A DNA stretch of 64,000 nt from NCBI GenBank assembly GCA_037349105.1, contig JAYJMM010000036.1:2392001-2456000 (forward strand). The letters are read 5' to 3'. The stretch comes from Limnomonas spitsbergensis. Its lineage: Eukaryota > Chlorophyta > Chlorophyceae > Chlamydomonadales. The notes beneath the pieces are model-generated. The model was not told the origin of the DNA. It ran no database searches and worked only from the letters and a program-made list of their open reading frames with translations. Within the stretch, counting starts at the first letter, position 1, and each line of letters starts with the position of its first letter. A program made the position numbers and the translations under genes. This document shows positions 47,801-59,800 of this stretch, one piece after another.

Positions 47801-50800
47801 CCGCCAGTATGCTGAGTCAGGCTGGGCAAGTGGGAAGTGTAGAAAGTGTGGAAATGGGGACAGGAAGGACAAACAGAGACAGGGATCAAGGGACTGTATA
47901 AATTGTTTGAATTGGTTGGATCTATTGGATCTCTTAAATCCCTTGGACCACCTGGATCCCTTGGATCTATTGGATCTGTTGGATCTCCCCTGACAGCCTC
48001 TCACCTCCTTCTCAGCAGGTTCTGGTGGATTGGAGAGTGCTCGCCGACCCCGGACCGTAGAATGATCTGACACAGAAAAAGGGAGCAGGGGAATGGTCAC
48101 TAAGAAGCTCAATAGAAGCTGGGGGGGAGCTGGGCGGAGGTACCGAAGGCTCTGGCTGGGAGGGCGCAAGGCTGGGAGGGGAGAGGTAACTAAGAAGCTG
48201 AGTAGACGCTGGGAGGAAGCTGGGAGGAAGTTGGGAGGAAGCTGAGAGGAAGTTGGGAGGAAGCTGAAGGTCATGCCACTGATGCAGGGGGGTGGGGGAG
48301 CAAATTGAATCATTTGCTGTCGATACGAAGTTGACGCATCCACTCACAGCCTTTTTCAAAAGGGCCAGGCAGAGCGTACTGGGAGGAAACCAGCGACACC
48401 TTGTGCCTAGGTTTTCTGCCTATCGATATCGAGCTCCATTCGGCCCCCAGGCTGCATCCCTAAACTCTCAGCCCCTACAGGGCGTAGCGTGGTTGCTTCC
48501 ATCAGCGTTAACTGGCAGCCAGTATGTATTTGTTTGGCTACAAGTCCACCTTAAGTGGGCCGCCCTACAGCCCTTTCTTCCTCTCCCTCTCTGTCCTCTC
48601 CCTCTCCTTCCTCCACTCTCGTTCCTTTCCCTCCTCCTCTCCTTCCTCCATCTTCCCTCCCCTCTCCCTCTCCTTTCTTCCCTCTCCCTCTTCTTCCTTT
48701 CACTCTCCCCTCCCCTCCCCCTTTCCCTCTCCCACTCCCTCCCCTCTCCACAGAATAATGTGAGCGGGCTATTCTACCAACTAGGATAGAGCTGCTGTGG
48801 GTCGAGCAGTTCTCACGCCTCCTGCTTCGGCGGAGGAGTATTCTTTCTTTCTTCCACTCTCCCTCTCCTTCCTCTTCTTACTCCACTCTCCTTCCTCTCC
48901 ATCTCCCCTCACTTCTCCCGTTCCTTCCTCTCCCTCTCTTTCCTCTCCCTCTCTTTCCTCTCCCTCTCCTTACTCCCCTCTCCTTCTCCTTCCTCCTTTA
49001 TCCCCACCCCTCGCACCCTGCTCCCTGCTCCTCGCTCATCGATCCCCGTCCCGTCAACTGTCCTTCGCATTAAAACCCGGGGCCGTATCGGTTGCAAGGT
49101 CATGGGCAGAGGTGACGGTGCACCGCCGCTGCCCCCGCTCCTGCTGTCAGCTTCAGAGCAGGGGCAGCGGCCGATGGGCGGCTCGGTCTCGGGGAGGTTG
49201 TCCATGATGTAGCAGTCAGGGGGGATGAAATGGTCCTGGTTGGGCATGCCGCCAGCGTACTGGACCAGGCTGTAAGTGTGGAGCATTTGAAAAAAGTTGC
49301 AGCGCGGAAAGTGTGACAATGTGGGTGCAGGGGCAGGAAAGAGGGAATGGGGGCAGAGAGTCCATACCAGGGTCCTGGGGGGCCTTGTCAGGGTGGTCGG
49401 CTGACGCCGACCACCCACTTTTTTTCGGTCGGCTGACGCCGACCAGGCCTTTTTTTTCGGTCGGCTGATATCTTTTTTTTTCCTCCAGTTTGTGTGAAAA
49501 AGTGTGAATCGTGTGAAAAAGTGTGAAGCCGAGTTTCATTTTTTCAATTCAAGAACGTTACACCTGGGGCCCAACTGTCTAGAAGAAAAATATCTGACTG
49601 CCTGCCAATGGCAAAAAAACTACCTACCAAGAGCAGCCAGAGGCAGGTCGCCAGCCTCAACATCAATACCCTCCTCATCTTAAGATTCACCAAGCATGTC
49701 TCGGTGTTCGACTTGACGATTTAGCCGACGAGCGTGTAAAATCGTGTCGGCTTACGCCGACGCATGGCCTTAAAATCGCATTCAAGGTTCCGGAGTGGTC
49801 GGGTTTTTTTCATGTTTTTTTTCTGGCGTCGGTGGCCGACCGGCGCCCAGGACCCTGGTCCATACACCTAATTGTTGTTTGTGGTGGAACGCATGGTATG
49901 GCGCTAGGGTAGATTGGTTCGCTTATCATTTGAAGATGCGTCAGCTACCCTTCAGCTACAACTGGTCTAGGTAAATAGTGTGGCGCCAGGGTTAACGGTC
50001 TAGGGATCGAGTTTAAAATCCTTTTTTTTTTAAGTTTCGAAGTTTTGAAGTTTTGAAATTTGAGATTCTCAGTTCCAGGGACTCTGGGACCTACCCCACC
50101 TGCTAAAAAGGTGTAGGGTTGCACTTTACCCTAATCCCTACACTCTTACCCCTACTATCTGAGCCCTACCGTACAACCACTTACACTCTGCGCACCCCCA
50201 AAAACGTTTTTTTCCCGTCGCGCAAGGTAAAAAAATTTTAAAAAAACGGTCGCGCTGCGACGAAATTTTAATGTAATTTAACGTCGCGCAGCAGGTAATT
50301 TAATTCAACATCGCGCATCACTGGAAATCATTTAAATTTCCTTCTGCGCAGCACTTTCAGCCAATACATTAAACTTAGTTAAAACCCTCAAGGTCAGCAA
50401 ACGTCATCATACGGTAATCACTACAGTATTGGCTGAGCTCGCTAGTTTTCTTTAAGATGTTTAACATAGATGTTTGCTTCATTGGAAGGCCGAGCAGGCC
50501 GAGGATAGGCGTTAGCGATTCGACTGGCGAGCCAAGTGGATGGAGGCTGAACTGAGCAGTAATGCTAGCTACGAGTACCGGTAGTGCTCATCTGAGTCAC
50601 CAGTAGTGTTACTATGCAGGGCTATTTGGGCACACTTGACAAGGATGACTGAACGGATGCCGAATCAAACAGTCGCGCGCTAGCGCGCGACATTTGTAAA
50701 AAGTGTTGTTTTTTAATTCATTCCGCGCACCCCCAAAATAGTTGTTTGGGCACCTGACTGACGCTCCGCGCAGCGGCGATTTTTTAATTAATATTAGCGC

Positions 50801-53800
50801 GCAGCCATGCCCGCGCACCCCAATAATTATTTAATTACGATCGGAGTCAAAGTGGTTCTGCGGTACACTCTGAACCCTGAACTCTGAACCCTACACTCAG
50901 AACCCATCACTCGAATTCCTCCACTCTCAACCCTCCATATATAACCCTGAACCCTTCACTTTTCACCCTAAATCCTACACTTTTCACCCTTAACCCTACA
51001 TTTTTAAACCTAAACCCCAGACTCTTAACCCTACCCTCTTAACCCTACACTAGAACCCCTACCCTCCTACCCTTACACTCTTAACCCTACCCTCTTAAAC
51101 CTACACTGGAACCCCTACCCTCCTACCCTTACACTCTTAACCCTACACACGTAAGAGACCTGCGAAAATCGTATGTTTCATCATATTCATCAAATTCATC
51201 AAAATCGTTTCATATGTAAAGCCAATCATGGATTGGTTGGGTCTCCTGAACCTCTCTCACCTCTTTCTTAACCTCTTTGCCTCCTGTATGTCCAGTTGTC
51301 CACTACTTGTTGGATCACCTGGATCTCTTGTATCGCCTGGATCTATTTGATCGCCTCTATCTATTTGATAGAATGGATCACCTGGATCTAATGGATATAT
51401 TGGATCTCCCCTGACAGCCTCTCACCTCCTCCTCAGCAGGTTCTGGTGGATTGGAGAGTGCTCCCCGACCCTGGACCGTAGAATGACCTGCCACCGAAAA
51501 AGGAAAGCAGGGAGGGGGCATTTTGAGTCCCAAAAAATGTTATAAATATACGTTAAATGTTTGTACCGTATATAGGTATATTTGAATTGCCTTGATTGCC
51601 TCGAACGAATTAAGTTAAGTATCTGTTTAATTGCTGCCCCCTCAGAGCAAACTACAAGCGTCTAAACGTCATGCCGGTTTAGGACTGCAAACTACCATTG
51701 CCGTTGTCATTTAGATGTGCTTTGCCTCCCCTCATGATTGATGCTGTGTTGGGTTGTCCGTCATACAGTTTCCGACTGGAAACTTCTACTGACAATCTCG
51801 TTGTTCAACACGAATGTTTCGCGTTGCATCTGCTTGAAGGGAATAACTCCCATAGCCGATCGTTTAAACATATCATTTGATTTCAAATGCAGGTGCCAGT
51901 TTTGTAACCGTTCTCCTGTCCAAAGTAGCAAACATGCGAATGCGTCGAAGCATCCTCGACAACGTGGTGGTACCAGCGCGGACGCGGCCTCGACCCAAGC
52001 CGTAGTGTTTCCTTAACCTTCACGCCCCCCTGCGGGACTTAGTTCTCTTTCCTCCTTCTTTACAGCTGCACTTATGCTACCTTTGCCATGATCCACGCCC
52101 AAGGGCAGGTGGGAGGTGGATGGCGGGAGTTTGAGTATTGCAGGTGGATGTTTGGTGGTGGAGAGTAGGAGTTGCAGGGTGGGAGTTACATGGTGGGAGG
52201 TACAGGGTGTGGTGTTCAGGGTGGTAGGTGGAGGGTGGCAGGTGGAGGGTGGTAGGTGGTAGGTGGAGGGTGGTAGGTGGAGGGTGTGTGATGGGGATTG
52301 GGAGATGGAGAGTGGGAGGTGGGAGGTGGAGGGTGGGAGGCGGATAGTGGGAGGTAGAGGATGGGAGGTGCAGTGTGGGAGCTCGAGGGCGGGAGGTGGG
52401 GGGTTTGATGTGGAGGTTGGTGGGTGGCGGGTGGGAGGTGGAGTGTGGGAGGTCGGTAGTGCTATATGAATGGTGTGAGGTGGAGGGTGGGAGGTGGGGG
52501 GTGGGAGGTGGGGGGTGGGAGGTGGAGGGTGTGAGGTGGAGGGTGTGAGGTGGAGGGTGTGAGGTGGAGGGTGTGAGGTGGAGGGTGCGATGTGGGGGTG
52601 CGAGGTGGAGGGTGCAAGGTGGGGGGTGGGAGGTGGCGGGTGGGATGTGGAGGGTGGGAGGTGGAGGGTGGGAGGTGGAGGGTGGGAGGTGTGGGTGGGA
52701 GGTGGAGGGTGGAGGGTGGAATGTGGAGGATGGTAGGTGGAGGGTGGGAGGTGGAGGGTGCAAGGTGGAGGGTGGGAGGTGGAGGGTGGGAGTTGGAAGA
52801 TGGGAGGTGGAGGGTGGGAGGTGCAGGGTGGGAGGTGCAGGGTGGGAGGTGCAGGGTGGGAGGTGCAGGGTGGGAGGTGGATGGTGGGGGTGAAGGGTGG
52901 GAGGTGGGAGGTGGAGGGTGGGAGGTGCAGGGTGGGAGGTGGAGGGTGGGGAGTGCATGGTGGGAGGTGGATGGTGGGACGTGGAGGGTGGGAGGTGGAG
53001 GTGGGAGGTGGAGGGTTGGAGGTGGAGGGTGGGGAGTGCAGGGTGGGAGGTGGAGGGTGGGAGGTGCAGGGTGGAAGGTGGAGGGTGGGAGGTGGAGGGT
53101 GGAAGGTGGGGGGTGGGAGGTCCATGGTGGGAGGTGCAGGGCGGGAGGTGGAGGGTGGGAGGTGGAGGGTGGGAGGTGGAGGTTCGGCTCCATTCAATTT
53201 GTTTATGGCAGGACGGGCAGTTGTAGGCAGGGGGTGCAGTGAGGGGGGGGGGTAGGGTTTAGGGTTCAGGATTTGCTGTGAGTTGGTGGACACCGAGGGG
53301 TTGACAGTGAAAATACGCACTCAGCTTCCACTCAGGTACCACTGAGCTACCAATCAGCTACCACTGAACTACCACTCAGCTATCACCACTCAGTTGCCAC
53401 TCAGCTACCACTGTGGTATCACACAGTCACCACCCAGCTACCACCCAGCTACCACTCAGCTACCACTGTGGTATCACACAGTCACCACCCAGCTACCACT
53501 CAGCTACCACTGTGGTATCACACAGTCACCACCCAGCTACCACTCAGCTACCACTGTGGTATCACACAGTCACCACTCAGCCACCACTCAGCTACCACTC
53601 CTCACCTTAGGGTGCTGCCCCTCCGGGATGTACAGCGAGCTGGGCAGGGAATAGGGCTGCGACTGGCGACATGTTGCAAGCAGGTGACGCGCAGGCCGTT
53701 GCAGGCTGTTGCCTTGGAGTGCTGGTGTGGTCTGATCAGGCAACCTGGGTATGGAAAGGGACGTGACGCTCAGGGTTGGGGTCAGAGAGGCAGCGTTGGG

Positions 53801-56800
53801 CAACGGAGATCCATCCCCTAGTTTAGGGGTCAGGGTCAGGTTTAAACCCCGAAACATGAACTAGGGATTGGCCAGAGTCCTTGATACCAACACAGCATAT
53901 GCCAGCTACCACCCAGCTTCTATACAGATACTTAATGGCTTCTGAACAACTGTCACCCAGCTACTCATCAGCTACTGAGCAGCTGCCACCCAGCTACCAC
54001 ACAGGTACCTGGGTAGCGTCATTTCCCCTGGGGAGCGCGGTGACGAGGGCATCAAAACTGCCTCGGCCCCTGCCAGCTGCTGGCCTGCTGCGCCTGCTGG
54101 CTGCTGCCGGGACTGAGCTGAGAAGCATGCTGGCTGCATGCCTGCTACGCATGCTGGCTGCATGCCAGCTGCTGGCTGCTGAAGGGGCTGGGCAGAGAAA
54201 CATGATGATGACAGGACCGGGAGTGGGGCGGACCAGCTCATCGTCAGAGATTGGGCTGGATGGCTGCTCTCTCACGGCAAAAAAATGGAACCTGAGAAGG
54301 TGTGGGAGGGGAGCAGATATTGAGTGCGATGAAAGGAGGGGGGTGGATACTTGCAGGCTTGACATTACAGGTTTAGGGTTTAGGGTTTAGGGTTTAGGGT
54401 TCAAAAATTACGGCATACTGGCCAGCACAATGAGTAATTTGTGCAAAAACTAAAACCTTTGGCAGGCTCCTGGACACACTGCTGGCTGCTTAGGGAACTG
54501 AGCTGAGAAGCATGATTAATGCGGGCATGCTGCAACTACTGACTGCATGCCTGCTGCAACTACTGACTGCATGCCTGCTGCAACTCCTGACTGCATGCCT
54601 GCTGCAACTACTGGCTGCATGCCTGCTGCAACTACTGGCTGCATGCCTGCTGCAACTACTGGCTGCATGCCTGCTGCAACTACTGGCTGCATGCCTGCTG
54701 CAACTACTGACTGCATGTCTGCTGCAGCTACTGACTGCATGTCCGCTGCAGCTACTGACTGCATGTCTGCTGCAACTACTGACTGCATGTCTGCTGCAAC
54801 TACTGACTGCATGTCTGCTGCAGCTACTGACTGCATGCTTGCTGCAACTACTGACTGCATGCCTGCTGCACCTACTGACTGCATGCCTGCTGCACCTACT
54901 GACTGCATGCCTGCTGCACCTACTGACTGCATGCCTGCTGCAACTACTGACTGCATGCCTGCTGCAACTACTGACTGCATGCCTGCTGCAGCTACTGACT
55001 GCATGCTTGCTGCAACTACTGACTGCATGCCTGCTGCAACTACTGGCTGCATGCCTGCTGCAACTACTGACTGCATGCCTGCTGCAACTACTGACTGCAT
55101 GCCTGCTGCAACTACTGACTGCATGCCTGCTGCAACTACTGACTGCATGCCTGCTGCAACTACTGGCTGCATGCCTGCTGCACCTACTGACTGCATGCCT
55201 GCTGCACCTACTGACTGCATGCCTGCTGCAACTACTGGCTGCATGCCTGCTGCAACTACTGACTGCATGCCTGCTGCAACTACTGACTGCATGCCTGCTG
55301 CAGCTACTGACTGCATGCTTGCTGCAACTACTGACTGCATGCCTGCTGCAACTACTGGCTGCATGCCTGCTGCAACTACTGGCTGCATGCCTGCTGCAAC
55401 TACTGGCTGCATGCCTGCTGCAACTACTGACTGCATGCTTGCTGCAACTACTGACTGCATGCCTGCTGCAGCTACTGACTGCATGCTTGCTGCAACTACT
55501 GACTGCATGCCTGCTGCAACTACTGGCTGCATGCCTGCTGCAACTACTGGCTGCATGCCTGCTGCAACTACTGGCTGCATGCCTGCTGCAACTACTGACT
55601 GCATGCCTGCTGCAACTACTGACTGCATGCCTGCTGCAACTACTGACTGCATGCCTGCTGCAACTACTGACTGCATGCCTGCTGCAACTACTGGCTGCAT
55701 GTCGGCTGCAACTACTGACTGCATGCCTGCTGCACCTACTGACTGCATGCCTGCTGCATTTACTGACTGCATGCCTGCTGCAACTACTGACTGCATGCCT
55801 GCTGCAACTACTGACTGCATGCCTGCTGCAGCTACTGACTGCATGCTTGCTGCAACTACTGACTGCATGCCTGCTGCAACTACTGACTGCATGCCTGCTG
55901 CAACTACTGGCTGCATGCCTGCTGCAACTACTGGCTGCATGCCTGCTGCAACTACTGACTGCATGCCTGCTGCAACTACTGACTGCATGCCTGCTGCAAC
56001 TACTGGCTGCATGCCTGCTGCAACTACTGGCTGCATGCCTGCTGCAACTACTGGCTGCATGCCTGCTGCAACTGCTGGCTGCATGCCTGCTGCAACTACT
56101 GGCTGCATGCCTGCTGCAACTACTGACTGCATGCCTGCTGCAACTACTGACTGCATGCCTGCTGCAACTACTGGCTGCATGCCTGCTGCAACTACTGGCT
56201 GCATGCCTGCTGCAACTACTGACTGCATGCCTGCTGCAACTACTGACTGCATGCCTGCTGCAACTACTGACTGCATGCCTGCTGCAACTACTGGCTGCAT
56301 GTCGGCTGCAACTACTGGCTGCATGCCTGCTGCAACTACTGACTGCCTGCCTGCTGCAACTACTGGCTGCATGCCTGCTGCAACTACTGACTGCATGCCT
56401 GCTGCAACTACTGACTGCATGCCTGCTGCAACTACTGGCTGCATGTCGGCTGCAACTACTGGCTGCATGCCTGCTGCAACTACTGGCTGCATGCCTGCTG
56501 CAACTACTGACTGCATGCCTGCTGCAACTACTGACTGCATGTCTGCTGCAACTACTGGATGCATGCCTGCTGCAACTACTGGCTGCATGCCTGCTGCAAC
56601 TACTGGCTGCATGCCTGCTGCAACTACTGGCTGCATGCCTGCTGCAACTACTGACTGCATGCCTGCTGCAACTACTGACTGCATGCCTGCTGCAACTACT
56701 GGCTGCATGCCTGCTGCAACTACTGACTGCATGCCTGCTGCAACTACTGGCTGCATGCCTGCTGCAACTACTGACTGCATGCCTGCTGCAACTACTGACT

Positions 56801-59800
56801 GCATGCCTGCTGTAACTACTGGCTGCATGCCTGCTGCAACTACTGGCTGCATGCCTGCTGCAACTACTGGCTGCATGCCTGCTGCAACTACTGGCTGCAT
56901 GCCTGCTGCAACTACTGGCTGCATGCCTGCTGCAACTACTGACTGCATGCCTGCTGCAACTACTGACTGCATGCCTGCTGCAACTACTGACTGCATGCCT
57001 GCTGCAACTACTGGCTGCATGCCTGCTGCAACTACTGACTGCATGCCTGCTGCAACTACTGGCTGCATGCCTGCTGCAACTACTGGCTGCATGCCTGCTG
57101 CAACTACTGACTGCATGCCTGCTGCAACTACTGACTGCATGCCTGCTGCAACTACTGACTGCATGCCTGCTGCAACTACTGGCTGCATGCCTGCTGCAAC
57201 TACTGACTGCATGCCTGCTGCAACTACTGGCTGCATGTCGGCTGCAACTACTGGCTGCATGCCTGCTGCAACTACTGGCTGCATGCCTGCTGCAACTACT
57301 GACTGCATGCCTGCTGCAACTACTGACTGCATGCCTGCTGCAACTACTGGCTGCATGCCTGCTGCAACTACTGACTGCATGCCTGCTGCAACTACTGACT
57401 GCATGTCTGCTGCAACTACTGGCTGCATGCCTGCTGCAACTACTGGCTGCATGCCTGCTGCAACTCCTGACTGCATGCCTGCTGCAACTACTGGCTGCAT
57501 GCCTGCTGCAACTGCTGACTGCATGCCTGCTGCAACTACTGGCTGCATGCCTGCTGCAACTACTGACTGCATGCCTGCTGCAACTACTGACTGCATGTCT
57601 GCTGCAACTACTGGATGCATGCCTGCTGCAACTACTGACTGCATGCCTGCTGCAACTACTGACTGCATGCCTGCTGCAACTACTGACTGCATGCCTGCTG
57701 CAACTACTGGCTGCATGCCTGCTGCAACTACTGACTGCATGCCTGCTGCAACTACTGGCTGCATGCCTGCTGCAACTACTGGCTGCATGCCTGCTGCAAC
57801 TACTGGCTGCATGCCTGCTGCAACTACTGGCTGCATGCCTGCTGCAACTACTGGCTGCATGCCTGCTGCAACTACTGGCTGCATGTCGGCTGCAACTACT
57901 GGCTGCATGCCTGCTGCAACTACTGGCTGCATGCCTGCTGCAACTACTGGCTGCATGTCGGCTGCAACTACTGGCTGCATGTCGGCTGCAACTACTGGCT
58001 GCATGCCTGCTGCAACTACTGACTGCATGCCTGCTGCAACTACTGGCTGCATGCCTGCTGCAACTACTGGCTGCATGCCTGCTGCAACTACTGACTGCAT
58101 GCCTGCTGCAACTACTGGCTGCATGCCTGCTGCAACTACTGGCTGCATGCCTGCTGCAACTACTGGCTGCATGTCGGCTGCAACTACTGGCTGCATGCCT
58201 GCTGCAACTACTGGCTGCATGCCTGCTGCAACTACTGGCTGCATGCCTGCTGCAACTACTGGCTGCATGCCTGCTGCAACTACTGGCTGCATGCCTGCTG
58301 CAACTACTGGCTGCATGCCTGCTGCAACTACTGGCTGCATGCCATGCTCCTCTCCCCTAATTCCATGCTACTCAAGCAGACAACAGCTGAGTTATTTCAT
58401 GGTAATGGTTACATGCTGTGTCCTACGTGGCACCATATATCGTGGCAGTGGCACAAGGACCCACCGATAAGGACTGCCTTTTTTTACTCATCAATCCCTG
58501 TTCCTCATCCTACCAACTTCCTCCTCATTCCACGCTCCTCCTCCCAAACCCTAAACCCTGAACCCTAAACCCTAAAATGTACCCTCCTGCCATACATGTT
58601 ACTCTTCCTCCCACAACTCTTCTCCGTGCACCTTCTTTCCTCCTTGTTAAAACCCCTGTGACGAAATCAGAACACGCTCATGCCTCCCCAGTCCCCATTC
58701 CTAATCCAAGGGGGAGAGACATGCCTGTTACTCCTCCTCCCATGATATGCCTCCTCCCACCTGGGACCTCTATGTGTCATCCTGCTCTTGCACTTCCCCC
58801 CCGTCTGGTGTCTCAGCACAGTGGACCTGGCTCCACCCCCCAGTTTTTCTTGCAGTGGTAACCGCATCACATTCGGCTACATTTCAGCTGCACTGTGGCC
58901 TACAGCCACCAGCCCCTGGCTCGGCCAGCCCTGCTGCCAAGGCCACCGGCAGGAGGCCAGTCCAGGTTTGGTGTCAATCGGCCCAGGGGTGGCCAACTGG
59001 CCGCAGCGCGGCCCATCAAAGGTGGTCCGGTAGCCACTCAAAAAAAACTGCCACCCCCCGGGCCCCCTCCCCTTCCCCAGAACGCGCATACTCATGCACC
59101 CCTCTCTAGCCATCTACCACTCTGCCTCGGCAAAATATGTAATGTGGGAGTTGACGCGGCTGTCCCTCCATCCTCACAATCTCACATATTGAAACCACTG
59201 TTTATTATTTAGGGCGCTTCAATGGTAACGGCGCCGACGCGGCCTAGGCCCATGCCGCGCTGTTTCCTTAACCCTCACGCTCCTGCGGGGCGTAGTTCTC
59301 TTTCTTTCTTTCTTTCTTTAGGGTGCTTCATTCAAGCATTCGATTGCAGCTGAGCTTCATCAACCCAACTGGTGGCTTTCAGGGTAGGGTGTAGCACATT
59401 CTTCTATGGTGTAGCACACTCGTCTACTAAGGCCACCAGCCTTAGGCCGGCCAAGGCTTGGTTGCCCTTACTTAACTGGATATTTATAAGGTCCCGGCAT
59501 GTCACTCCAGGCATGCCACTCCTCACCACCGATTCCCACACTTGTTACCATTTTGTTGATCACTATGGTGCTGCCCTCAATTTCGATGCGGCAATTATGT
59601 GGACCCGTATCGTGGAAGGCTGTGCGTCCCGCCGAGGTCAGGCCCGACCGTCGTCAGGCAAACCGGCCGACTGAATGCGTCGAAACGCAAAAAAGTCGAC
59701 GGTGGGAGATTCGCCGCAAGAGTTAGATGGGCATTCCCCTCTATTTCGTGAACCCGCCTTTCTTTTGCGTGTATGCCAATAATGCCAGCCATGCCCCCCC

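Noticed and set aside
52013..53320. 435-codon His/Pro frame on the minus strand
   Set aside because: Translation of a GGAGGTGGAGGGT satellite within an intron.
54370..54400. Four TTTAGGG units as a telomere seed
   Set aside because: Too short; such words are common in these introns.
54512..58470. Open frames of 767, 1307 and 1274 codons
   Set aside because: Result of a 24-bp unit lacking stops in three frames. Not called as CDS, although the gene-strand frame is noted as a finding.
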